Shown: piece after piece, positions 1 to 5,969 of the stretch
How the letters are laid out: every line of letters starts with the position of its first letter
Numbering within the stretch: the first letter of the stretch is position 1
Source: JASHVB01 sp049522565
GTDB lineage: Bacteria; Pseudomonadota; Alphaproteobacteria; Acetobacterales; Acetobacteraceae
Direction: 5' to 3'
NCBI GenBank assembly: GCA_049522565.1
Contig: JBEKNT010000147.1
Location: forward strand, 1-14,464
Length of the DNA: 14,464 bases
Notes under the pieces: generated by a model
The model's database searches: none
Told to the model about the DNA's origin: nothing
The model's input: the letters and a program-made list of their open reading frames with translations, nothing else
Translations under genes and position numbers: made by a program

Positions 1-1793
1 GGCCGCACCTTCAGCCCGCGATCCAGCAGGCCCCGGCTCGCCAGGTGGTGCAGCACGGCGGAGGAAAACCCGCCGATCGAACCCTCCTCGACGGTGATCA
101 GCACCTCGTGGTGTCGCGCCAATTGCTCCACCAGTGCGGTGTCGATCGGCTTGGCGAAGCGGGCATCCGCCACGGTGGTGCGCAGTCCGCGCGCCGCCAG
201 CTCGTCCGCCGCCTTCAGGGCGTCGGCCAGCCGCGGGCCCAACGACAGGATCGCGATGTTGGTGCCCTCACGCAGCACCCGGCCCTTGCCGATCGGCAAC
301 GCCTCGCCGCGCGCGGGCAACGCCACGCCGACACCCTCGCCGCGCGGATAGCGGAAGCCGGACGGGCGGTCGCCGATGCCCACCGCGGTGGCCACCGCAT
401 GCACCAGCTCGGCCTCGTCGGACGGCGCCATCAGCACGAACCCCGGCAGGCAGCCGAGATAGGCCAGGTCGAAGCTGCCGGAATGGGTGGCGCCGTCGGC
501 CCCCACCGGCCCGGCGCGATCCATGGCGAAGCGCACCGGCAGCGACTGGATCGCCACGTCGTGCACCACCTGGTCGTAGGCGCGCTGCAGGAAGGTGGAA
601 TAGATCGCGCAGAACGGCTTCATGCCCTCGGTCGCCAGTCCGGCGGCGAAGGTCACCGCGTGTTGCTCCGCGATGCCCACGTCGAAGCAGCGGTCCGGAA
701 AGCGCGCGCCGAACTTGTCCAACCCGGTGCCGGACGGCATCGCCGCGGTGATCGCGACGATGTCCGGATCGCGTTCAGCCTCGGCGATCAGCGCGCCGGC
801 GAACACGTTGGTATAGCTCGGCGGTCCCGGCGGCGCCTTGGCTTGCTCGCCCGTGATCACGTTGAACTTGGAGACGCTGTGCAGCTTGTCGGCGGAGGCC
901 TCGGCCCTGGCGTAGCCCTTGCCCTTCTGGGTGATGACATGCACCAGGATCGGGCCGGTTTCTTCCGCCTCGCGCACGTTGCGCAGCACCGGCAGCAGGT
1001 GGTCCAGATTGTGCCCGTCGATCGGGCCGACATAGTAGAAGCCCAACTCCTCGAACAGCGTGCCGCCGGTCAGCATGCCGCGGGCGTATTCCTCGGCCCG
1101 GCCCAGCGTCCGCTCGATGCCGCGCGGGAAGCGCTTGGCCAGCTTGGCGCCCAGCTCGCGCAAGCCGAGATAGTGGCGCGAGGACATCAGCCGCGACAGA
1201 TAGGCGCTCATCGCCCCGACCGGCGGCGCGATCGACATGTCGTTGTCGTTCAGGATCACGATCAGCCGGGAATGCAGCGCGCCGGCGTTGTTCATCGCCT
1301 CGTACGCCATGCCGGCGCTCATCGCCCCGTCGCCGATCACCGCGATCACGTTGCGGTCGTCAGGCTCGCCGCGTGCGGTCTTCAGGTCGCGCGCCACCGC
1401 CATGCCCAGCCCCGACGAGATCGACGTCGAGGAATGCGCCGCCCCGAACGGGTCGTATTCACTCTCGGAGCGGCGGGTGAAGCCGGACAGCCCGCCGCCG
1501 GTGCGCAGCGTGCGGATGCGGTCGCGCCGGCCGGTCAGGATCTTGTGCGGATAGGCCTGGTGGCCGACGTCCCAGATCAGCCGGTCGCGCGGCGTGTCGA
1601 AAATCGCGTGGATGGCCACGGTCAGCTCGATCACCCCGAGCGAGGCGCCGAGATGGCCGCCGGTCACCGACACGGCGTCGATCGTCTCGGCCCGTAGCTC
1701 GTCGGCAAGCTGACGCAATTGCTCCGGGGAGAAATTGCGCAGGTCCGCCGGTATGCGGACACGATCGAGCAACGGAGTGTTCACCGGACTCAT
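1..1793 (-). CDS. dxs: 1-deoxy-D-xylulose-5-phosphate synthase, 3' end cut by window edge
   Basis: The enzyme condenses pyruvate and glyceraldehyde 3-phosphate to 1-deoxy-D-xylulose 5-phosphate, the thiamine-diphosphate-dependent first step of the MEP pathway, in the cytosol. From the ATG at 1793 the first 597 residues are visible. The family usually has about 640, so roughly 40 C-terminal residues lie off the left edge. Visible family signatures are GGHLGASLG near residue 45, the WDVGHQAYPHK segment near 74-84, the thiamine diphosphate/metal motif GDGAMSAG (154-161) followed by EAMNNAG and LNDND, and the catalytic-glutamate segment GIAEQHAVTFAAG. A purine-rich stretch (GGGAGAGAG) sits upstream of the ATG, and MSPVNTPLLDRV matches family N-termini. 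It follows ispA by 18 nt on the same strand, so the two are probably co-transcribed. No frameshift or missing key residue was seen. Confidence 0.97.
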   Translation of the reverse strand, partial: MSPVNTPLLDRVRIPADLRNFSPEQLRQLADELRAETIDAVSVTGGHLGASLGVIELTVAIHAIFDTPRDRLIWDVGHQAYPHKILTGRRDRIRTLRTGGGLSGFTRRSESEYDPFGAAHSSTSISSGLGMAVARDLKTARGEPDDRNVIAVIGDGAMSAGMAYEAMNNAGALHSRLIVILNDNDMSIAPPVGAMSAYLSRLMSSRHYLGLRELGAKLAKRFPRGIERTLGRAEEYARGMLTGGTLFEELGFYYVGPIDGHNLDHLLPVLRNVREAEETGPILVHVITQKGKGYARAEASADKLHSVSKFNVITGEQAKAPPGPPSYTNVFAGALIAEAERDPDIVAITAAMPSGTGLDKFGARFPDRCFDVGIAEQHAVTFAAGLATEGMKPFCAIYSTFLQRAYDQVVHDVAIQSLPVRFAMDRAGPVGADGATHSGSFDLAYLGCLPGFVLMAPSDEAELVHAVATAVGIGDRPSGFRYPRGEGVGVALPARGEALPIGKGRVLREGTNIAILSLGPRLADALKAADELAARGLRTTVADARFAKPIDTALVEQLARHHEVLITVEEGSIGGFSSAVLHHLASRGLLDRGLKVR

Positions 1794-1811
1794 CCTTGCT
1801 TCTCTCTCCCG

Positions 1812-2696
1812 TCAGCTCCGCCGGGTCACGGCGAAGCCAGCCAATGCCTGCAACAGTGCTGCCCTCGGGCCGAAACTATCCAGATGCCCGGCAGCCTGGG
1901 CGGCCAGCATCTCGGCGTGAGCCCGCGCGCGTTCCGGCCCGAGGATTGCCACCATCGTCGCCTTGCCGGCGGCGGCATCCTTGCCGGCAGTCTTGCCGGT
2001 TTCCTCCGTGCTTCCCTCGGCGTCCAGCAAATCATCCGCGATCTGGAAGGCGGCGCCGAGATCACGACCATAAGCCGCCAGCATGTGGCGCTGCGGCAAC
2101 GGTGCGCGGCCGAGGATGGCCCCCGCCTCGGCGCTGAACTGGATCAGCCGGCCGGTCTTCAGCGCCTGTAGCCGGGTGATGGCCGGCCCGTCCAGCGTCC
2201 GACCTTCCGCCAACATGTCGATCATCTGCCCGCCGGCCATGCCGTGCGCGCCGGAGGCGCTGGCCAGCGCCTGCACCAGCTCGCACCGCGCCTGCGGGTC
2301 GGAATGGGTGTCATGCTCCGCCAACACCTCGAACGCGCGGGTCTGCAACGCGTCGCCCGCCAGGATCGCGGTCGCCTCGTCGAACGCCTTGTGGCAGGAG
2401 GGCTTGCCCCGTCGCAGGTCGTCGTCGTCCATCGCCGGCAGGTCGTCATGCACCAGGGAATAGGCGTGCAGCATCTCGATCGCGGCAGCCACGCGCGCGG
2501 CGCAGGTCTCGGAGACGGCGAACAGCGCGGCGGTCTCCATCGCGAGGAAGGCGCGTAGCCGCTTGCCGCCGCCAAGGGTGGCATAGCGCATGGCCTCGGC
2601 GAGGCGCGCCTCGGCGCCTTCGGGTTCGGGGAGCAGGTTGTCCAACGCGGTTTCGACAACGCGCGCCACGCGCGCCATGGCCTTTGGCAGGTCCAC
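1812..2696 (-). CDS. ispA: Polyprenyl synthetase, farnesyl (or geranyl) diphosphate synthase
   Basis: This trans-prenyltransferase adds IPP to DMAPP/GPP to give FPP, the precursor of squalene/hopanoids, quinones and undecaprenyl phosphate. From a GTG at 2696 it has 294 residues, the usual IspA length. It shows GGGKRLR (42-48), the first aspartate-rich motif HDDLPAMDDDDLRRG (83-97, with the four-residue spacing of bacterial FPP synthases), GGQ (155-157), KTG (180-182) and the second motif DDLLD (221-225). The GTG start gives VDLPKAM, resembling the E. coli IspA N-terminus MDFPQQL. ATG 2678 would remove six residues. ATG 2792 would add 32 residues and begin inside a tandem repeat, so it is less likely. 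No strong ribosome site decides the start. Many alphaproteobacteria have xseB just upstream; here none is found and the next gene is the divergent ispH. Exact product chain length is inferred. Confidence 0.93.
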   Translation of the reverse strand: MDLPKAMARVARVVETALDNLLPEPEGAEARLAEAMRYATLGGGKRLRAFLAMETAALFAVSETCAARVAAAIEMLHAYSLVHDDLPAMDDDDLRRGKPSCHKAFDEATAILAGDALQTRAFEVLAEHDTHSDPQARCELVQALASASGAHGMAGGQMIDMLAEGRTLDGPAITRLQALKTGRLIQFSAEAGAILGRAPLPQRHMLAAYGRDLGAAFQIADDLLDAEGSTEETGKTAGKDAAAGKATMVAILGPERARAHAEMLAAQAAGHLDSFGPRAALLQALAGFAVTRRS

Positions 2697-2753
2697 GCCC
2701 ACCGGGTTTCGTCCGCTCGCTTCCGATGCCACGTCAGCCCCGTGATGATGCCC

Positions 2754-2800
2754 CAAGTAGCCACGACCAAGTAGCCATGACCGAGTAGCCATGACCGAGT
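2754..2800. repeat. 14-bp direct tandem repeat, three full copies plus a partial
   Basis: Three head-to-tail 14-bp units occupy 2754-2767, 2768-2781 and 2782-2795, with a 5-bp partial unit at 2796-2800. The units read CAAGTAGCCACGAC, CAAGTAGCCATGAC and CGAGTAGCCATGAC, each one substitution from the next. The unit length is not a multiple of three, so gain or loss of a copy would shift any reading frame through it. On the minus strand, copies two and three each carry an ATG in the ispA leader. The array lies 58 nt upstream of the preferred ispA GTG, so it is probably untranslated leader or promoter DNA. Confidence 0.85.
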
Positions 2801-2893
2801 CGGGCGCTTGCCAGGCGGATAGTATGGCCCAGGTCCGCCCACGCGATAGACAGTGCTGCCTGCGCGCCCTGTGGCGCAACTGCCACAGGATAC

Positions 2894-2915
2894 GACCGCT
2901 CGCATGCGAGCGGTC
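2894..2915. promoter_or_regulatory. Perfect 22-bp palindrome (hairpin or operator)
   Basis: The 22 bases are exactly self-complementary: 11-base arm GACCGCTCGCA with its reverse complement and no central spacer, having GCATGC at the centre. As RNA it would give a stable GC-rich hairpin. On the plus strand CTTTC follows rather than a run of Ts, so it is a poor rho-independent terminator. It lies 138 nt before the ispH start and 197 nt before the ispA start, so it could be a dimeric regulator site shared by both operons or a transcript hairpin. The symmetry is directly visible; the role is inferred. Confidence 0.6.
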
Positions 2916-2950
2916 CTTTCGCTTAGCCGATGTGACGCTGCGATACCATC

Positions 2951-2994
2951 CCCCGGCCGACATGATTGCTGCACTGCCGTTGCCGAGGCCGGGG
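2951..2994 (+). promoter_or_regulatory. Stem-loop in the ispH leader
   Basis: CCCCGGCC (2951-2958) is exactly complementary to GGCCGGGG (2987-2994), giving an 8-bp all-GC stem with a 28-nt loop. Directly adjacent, GACATG (2959-2964) can alternatively pair with CATGTC (2998-3003), so two mutually exclusive folds are possible. If transcription begins upstream, this lies in the 5' untranslated leader of ispH-hpnH. It matches no riboswitch class that I recognise. Confidence 0.45.
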
Positions 2995-3007
2995 TGGCAT
3001 GTCATAT

Positions 3008-3024
3008 CCGACTGGACAAGTCGG
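3008..3024 (+). promoter_or_regulatory. Hairpin just upstream of the ispH ribosome site
   Basis: CCGACT (3008-3013), a GGACA loop (3014-3018) and AGTCGG (3019-3024) form a perfect 6-bp hairpin. It ends 14 nt before the GGGAGA ribosome-binding sequence at 3039-3044. It does not cover the ribosome site, but could stack on or compete with the stem at 2951-2994. Function is inferred from position only. Confidence 0.4.
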
Positions 3025-3053
3025 TCATGGCGCCTTCCGGGAGAACCAATGGC

Positions 3054-3983
3054 ATGATGCGCGTCGTCCTTGCGCAGCCGCGCGGCTTCTGTGCCGGAGT
3101 CGAGCGGGCAATCGAGATCGTGGAGCGGGCGCTGAAGAAATACGGCCCCCCCATCTACGTGCGTCACGAAATTGTGCACAACCGGCACGTGGTGGAAGAT
3201 CTGCGGACTCGCGGCGCCGTGTTCGTCGACGAGCTGGACGAGATCCCCGCCGGCGCCCGCACCGTGTTCTCGGCCCACGGCGTGGCCAAGCGCATCGAGC
3301 AACTGGCCGCCGAGCGCGACCTCCCGGTGATCGATGCCACCTGCCCGCTGGTGGCGAAGGTCCACAACGAGGGGCGCCGCTACGCCGCCCAGGGCCGCGA
3401 GATCGTCCTGGTCGGCCATGCCGGCCACGCCGAGGTGGAAGGCACCATCGGCCAGGTCCCCGGCAAGGTGCACCTGGTGCAAACGGTGGAGGACGTGGCG
3501 CGGCTACAGGTCGCGGACCCCAACAAGCTGGCCTATATCACCCAGACCACCCTCTCGGTGGACGACACGCGCGGCATCATCGCCGCCCTGACGGCGCGGT
3601 TCCCCACCATTGTCGGCCCCGACGTGCGGGATATCTGCTATGCCACGCAGAATCGCCAGCAGGCGGTGCGGGAGTTGGCGCGGGCCGTGGACATGATCCT
3701 GGTTGTCGGGTCGCGCAATTCGTCCAATTCCAACCGGCTGCGGGAGATCGGCGAGGAATTGGGCAAGCCGGCCTACCTGATCGACGACGCCGACGCACTG
3801 CGGCCGGAGTGGTTCGCCGGCATCGAATCCGTCGGGCTGACCGCCGGCGCCTCCGCCCCGGAGACCCTGGTGCAAGGCGTGCTGGCCGGGCTGCGCCGCT
3901 TCGGCGAGATCGAAATCTCCACCCTGAACGGCGTGGAGGAGAACGTGCGGTTCCGCTTTCCGGCCGAACTGGCCGACGCCTGA
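3054..3983 (+). CDS. ispH: 4-hydroxy-3-methylbut-2-enyl diphosphate reductase
   Basis: IspH is the [4Fe-4S] enzyme that reduces HMBPP to a mixture of IPP and DMAPP, the last MEP step. From ATG 3054 it has 309 residues, a normal length. The three cluster-ligating cysteines are present: C13 in RGFCAGV, C97 in DATCPLV and C195 in DICYATQNRQ. The substrate-pocket residues are also intact: GHAGHAEVEG (H125, E127), TQTTLSVDDT (163-172), RNSSNSNRL (221-229) and TAGASAPE (263-270). GGGAGA at 3039-3044 is spaced 9 nt from ATG 3054; the next codon is also ATG (3057). ATG 3027 in frame would add nine unsupported residues. hpnH follows after 14 nt, so the two are very likely one transcript. Confidence 0.97.
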   Translation: MMRVVLAQPRGFCAGVERAIEIVERALKKYGPPIYVRHEIVHNRHVVEDLRTRGAVFVDELDEIPAGARTVFSAHGVAKRIEQLAAERDLPVIDATCPLVAKVHNEGRRYAAQGREIVLVGHAGHAEVEGTIGQVPGKVHLVQTVEDVARLQVADPNKLAYITQTTLSVDDTRGIIAALTARFPTIVGPDVRDICYATQNRQQAVRELARAVDMILVVGSRNSSNSNRLREIGEELGKPAYLIDDADALRPEWFAGIESVGLTAGASAPETLVQGVLAGLRRFGEIEISTLNGVEENVRFRFPAELADA

Positions 3984-3997
3984 GGAGTTCCTGACGC

Positions 3998-5161
3998 ATG
4001 GCCGTGCCGTTGAACCAAGCGATCCGCGTCGGCGCCTATGTGCTGAAACAGCACCTGATCGGCCGCAAGCGCTACCCGCTGGTGCTGATGCTGGAGCCGC
4101 TGTTCCGCTGCAACCTGGCCTGCGCCGGCTGCGGCAAGATCGACTACCCGGCGGAGATCCTCAACCAGCGCCTGTCCGTCGCGGAGTGCATGGAGGCGGT
4201 GGACGAGTGCGGCGCACCCGTGGTGGTGATCGCCGGCGGCGAGCCGTTGCTGCATCGCGAGATCGAGCAGCTCGTGGAAGGCGCGATCGCGCGCAAGAAG
4301 TTCGTGATCGTCTGTACCAACGCGCTATTGCTCGAAAAGAAGATGCACCTGTTCAAGCCGAGCAAATGGTTCTCCTGGTCGGTGCACCTGGACGGCTCGC
4401 GCGAGGAGCATGACATCTCGGTCTGCCAGACCGGCGTGTATGACCGCGCGGTGGCGGCGATCGGCGAGGCGAAGCGGCGCGGCTTCCGCACCATCATCAA
4501 CGCGACGCTGTTCAATACGGCCCAGCCGGAAAAGGTGGCGACGTTCTTCGACGACGTGATGGCGATGGGGGTGGACGGGATCTCGGTGTCGCCCGGCTAT
4601 GCGTACGAACGCGCGCCCGACCAGCAGCATTTCCTCAACCGCGCCAAGACCAAGGAACTGTTCCGCGGGATATTTGCCCGGCAGGGCAAGGGCGCGTGGA
4701 AGAAGAAGTGGTCGTTCAACCAGTCGTCGATGTTCCTCGACTTCCTGGCCGGCAACCAGAGCTTCCACTGCACGCCATGGGGCAATCCCACCCGCACCTA
4801 TTTCGGCTGGCAGCGCCCCTGCTATCTGCTCGGTGAAGGCTACACCAAGACCTTCAAGGAGCTGATGGAGACAACCGACTGGGATCGTTACGGCACCGGC
4901 AACTACGAAAAATGCGCCGACTGCATGGTGCACTCCGGCTACGAGGCAAGTGCGGTGGCGGAAACGGTTCGCCGCCCCTGGCGCGCCGCGGCCCAGGTGC
5001 TGCGCGGCATTCGCACCGAAGGCGAGATGGCGCCGGAGATCCCCTTGGAGAACCAGCGGCCGGCGGAATACGTGTTCAGCCGGCATGTCGAGCACGCGCT
5101 GACGCGGATCCGGGCGGGGAAGCAGGGCGCCGAGGACGCGGTGGCGGACGCGGCTGATTGA
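3998..5161 (+). CDS. hpnH: Hopanoid biosynthesis radical SAM protein HpnH (adenosylhopene-forming)
   Basis: HpnH is the radical SAM enzyme that joins a 5'-deoxyadenosyl group to diploptene to make adenosylhopene, the first intermediate of C35 extended hopanoids. The protein has 387 residues, starting with MAVPLNQAIRVGAY. The radical SAM cluster motif CxxxCxxC is C38-x3-C42-x2-C45 (RCNLACAGCGK), followed by the SAM-binding AGGEPLLH segment and the conserved SVHLDGSREEHD. The C-terminal third (HpnH family / DUF3463 type) has further cysteines C258, C275, C306 and C309. A strong GAGGAG ribosome site lies before the ATG. Coupling to ispH fits precursor supply for hopanoids. The squalene-hopene cyclase and other hpn genes are not in the window. 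Confidence 0.95.
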   Translation: MAVPLNQAIRVGAYVLKQHLIGRKRYPLVLMLEPLFRCNLACAGCGKIDYPAEILNQRLSVAECMEAVDECGAPVVVIAGGEPLLHREIEQLVEGAIARKKFVIVCTNALLLEKKMHLFKPSKWFSWSVHLDGSREEHDISVCQTGVYDRAVAAIGEAKRRGFRTIINATLFNTAQPEKVATFFDDVMAMGVDGISVSPGYAYERAPDQQHFLNRAKTKELFRGIFARQGKGAWKKKWSFNQSSMFLDFLAGNQSFHCTPWGNPTRTYFGWQRPCYLLGEGYTKTFKELMETTDWDRYGTGNYEKCADCMVHSGYEASAVAETVRRPWRAAAQVLRGIRTEGEMAPEIPLENQRPAEYVFSRHVEHALTRIRAGKQGAEDAVADAAD

Positions 5162-5272
5162 GGCCATCGCCGCCCGTCAGACCGTCATTGCGGTTCGATT
5201 GTTTCGCGGTAGATCGTCAGCAGGTTCGGCATCCAACTTCCTCGAAACGAGGATTGCGCCATCGCGGTTGTG

Positions 5273-5290
5273 GTATTACCTGGGTAATAC
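5273..5290. promoter_or_regulatory. Perfect 8-2-8 inverted repeat, probable antitoxin operator
   Basis: GTATTACC (5273-5280), a TG spacer and GGTAATAC (5283-5290) form a perfect inverted repeat 15 nt ahead of the antitoxin ATG and just upstream of its AGGAGA ribosome site (5295-5300). AbrB/MazE-type antitoxins commonly repress their own operon by binding such palindromes. The left arm contains TATTAC (5275-5280), which with TTGCGC (5254-5259) could be a weak promoter of 15-bp spacing, so the operator would cover the -10 box. The symmetry is visible; the regulation is inferred from the family. Confidence 0.7.
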
Positions 5291-5305
5291 ACGCAGGAGA
5301 GATCG

Positions 5306-5560
5306 ATGGGTACTCGCATCACCAGCAAGGGCCAGGTCACCATCCCGGTCGAGATTCGCCAGGCCGCACATCTGGCGGCAGGCACTGAACTGGAATGGAG
5401 CTACGACCCGGTCGGTCGGAGGATTGTCGCGACCAGACGAGGCGCCCGCCCTCGACGTGGCGGCCCCAGCCCATTCGCGCGGCTGCGCGGGTCCGCGACC
5501 GACCGCCGGATGACCACCGACGAGATCATGGCGCTCACGCGCGGCGACATCGACGAGTGA
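5306..5560 (+). CDS. AbrB/MazE (SpoVT-AbrB fold) antitoxin
   Basis: This 84-residue protein begins MGTRITSKGQVTIPVEIRQA, the signature of swapped-hairpin AbrB/MazE/VapB DNA-binding domains (residues 1 to about 45). The basic middle (RRGARPRRGG, 45-53) and the acidic tail (TTDEIMALTRGDIDE) fit a C-terminal toxin-neutralising segment; the tail resembles the 'MTTDEIMALTRGD' ending found in antitoxins paired with PIN toxins. AGGAGA lies 5 nt before the ATG. Its TGA overlaps the toxin's GTG start by 4 bp (GTGA), indicating translational coupling. It probably binds the palindrome at 5273-5290 and represses the pair. The subfamily name (VapB versus MazE) cannot be fixed by eye. Confidence 0.88.
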   Translation: MGTRITSKGQVTIPVEIRQAAHLAAGTELEWSYDPVGRRIVATRRGARPRRGGPSPFARLRGSATDRRMTTDEIMALTRGDIDE

Positions 5561-5964
5561 CCGTGTTCCTGGCGGACAGCAACGTTCTGCTGGATATCAC
5601 GATGGAGGATTCGGTCTGGGCGGCTTGGTCTCAGCGGCAAATCGATGAAGCCGCCCGGGTCGGGCGCGTCGTCATCAATCCTGTCATCTATGCCGAGTTG
5701 TCACTCGCGTACGCCACGGTTGAGGAATTGGACTTGGAGCTTGCGGCCGCCCGGCTGGAAGTGTGCGAAATCCCTCGCGACGCGCTGTTCCTGGCAGCAC
5801 GCGTGTTCCGCGCCTACCGCCGCGGCGGCGGTACCCGCATCGGTGTGTTGCCCGACTTTTTCATTGGTGCCCATGCGGCCGTCGAGGGCATGACCTTGAT
5901 CACGCGCGACCTGCGTCGCCGCGGATGGTTTCCATCCCTGCACGTTATCGCGCCGCTGTCCTGA
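5557..5964 (+). CDS. PIN-domain ribonuclease toxin (VapC-like)
   Basis: PIN-domain toxins are Mg2+-dependent endoribonucleases that cleave tRNA, rRNA or mRNA when freed from the antitoxin. With the GTG at 5557 the protein has 135 residues, typical of VapC. The conserved acidic residues are in place: D7 in FLADSNVLLD, E47 in VIYAELSLAY, D100 in LPDFFIGAHA and D118 in LITRDLRR. GTG 5563 is an alternative start two codons in. GTG 5557 is preferred because it overlaps the antitoxin stop. The active site looks complete, so the toxin is probably functional. The gene ends 5 nt from the stop of the convergent hydrolase, with no terminator seen between them. Confidence 0.9.
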   Translation: MTVFLADSNVLLDITMEDSVWAAWSQRQIDEAARVGRVVINPVIYAELSLAYATVEELDLELAAARLEVCEIPRDALFLAARVFRAYRRGGGTRIGVLPDFFIGAHAAVEGMTLITRDLRRRGWFPSLHVIAPLS

Positions 5965-5969
5965 CCCGC

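Larger units (their letters stand above)
2697..3053. other. 357-nt divergent ispA/ispH intergenic region
   Basis: This stretch separates the start of ispA (minus) from the start of ispH (plus) and should hold both promoters. No convincing -35/-10 pair was seen for either. Open frames cross it on both strands, but their translations are arginine-rich, resemble nothing and only extend the ispA or ispH frames upstream. It holds a 14-bp tandem repeat near the ispA side, a perfect 22-bp palindrome in the middle and two further stem-loops close to ispH, listed separately. I find no xseB-like small gene here. Confidence 0.7.

Noticed and set aside
45..1697. Long plus-strand open frame (550 codons) opposite dxs
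   Set aside because: It is His/Arg/Gly-rich with no recognisable domain, and lies antisense to a well-supported dxs. It is a usual shadow frame in GC-rich coding DNA.
2754..2800. Possible CRISPR array
   Set aside because: The 14-bp units are directly abutting with no spacers, and no cas gene is nearby.
2853..3053. Upstream extension of the ispH frame
   Set aside because: It would start before the 22-bp palindrome, adds 67 unsupported residues, and a good ribosome site exists at 3039-3044.
2697..3482. Upstream extension of the ispA frame through the intergenic region and antisense to ispH
   Set aside because: The extension has no family similarity and overlaps ispH. The GTG at 2696 gives the normal length and N-terminus.
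5239..5253. TCCTCG-AAA-CGAGGA hairpin as an hpnH terminator
   Set aside because: The stem is perfect but only 6 bp, with no T-run after it. It lies 78 nt beyond the hpnH stop and close to the toxin-antitoxin promoter, so its role cannot be assigned.
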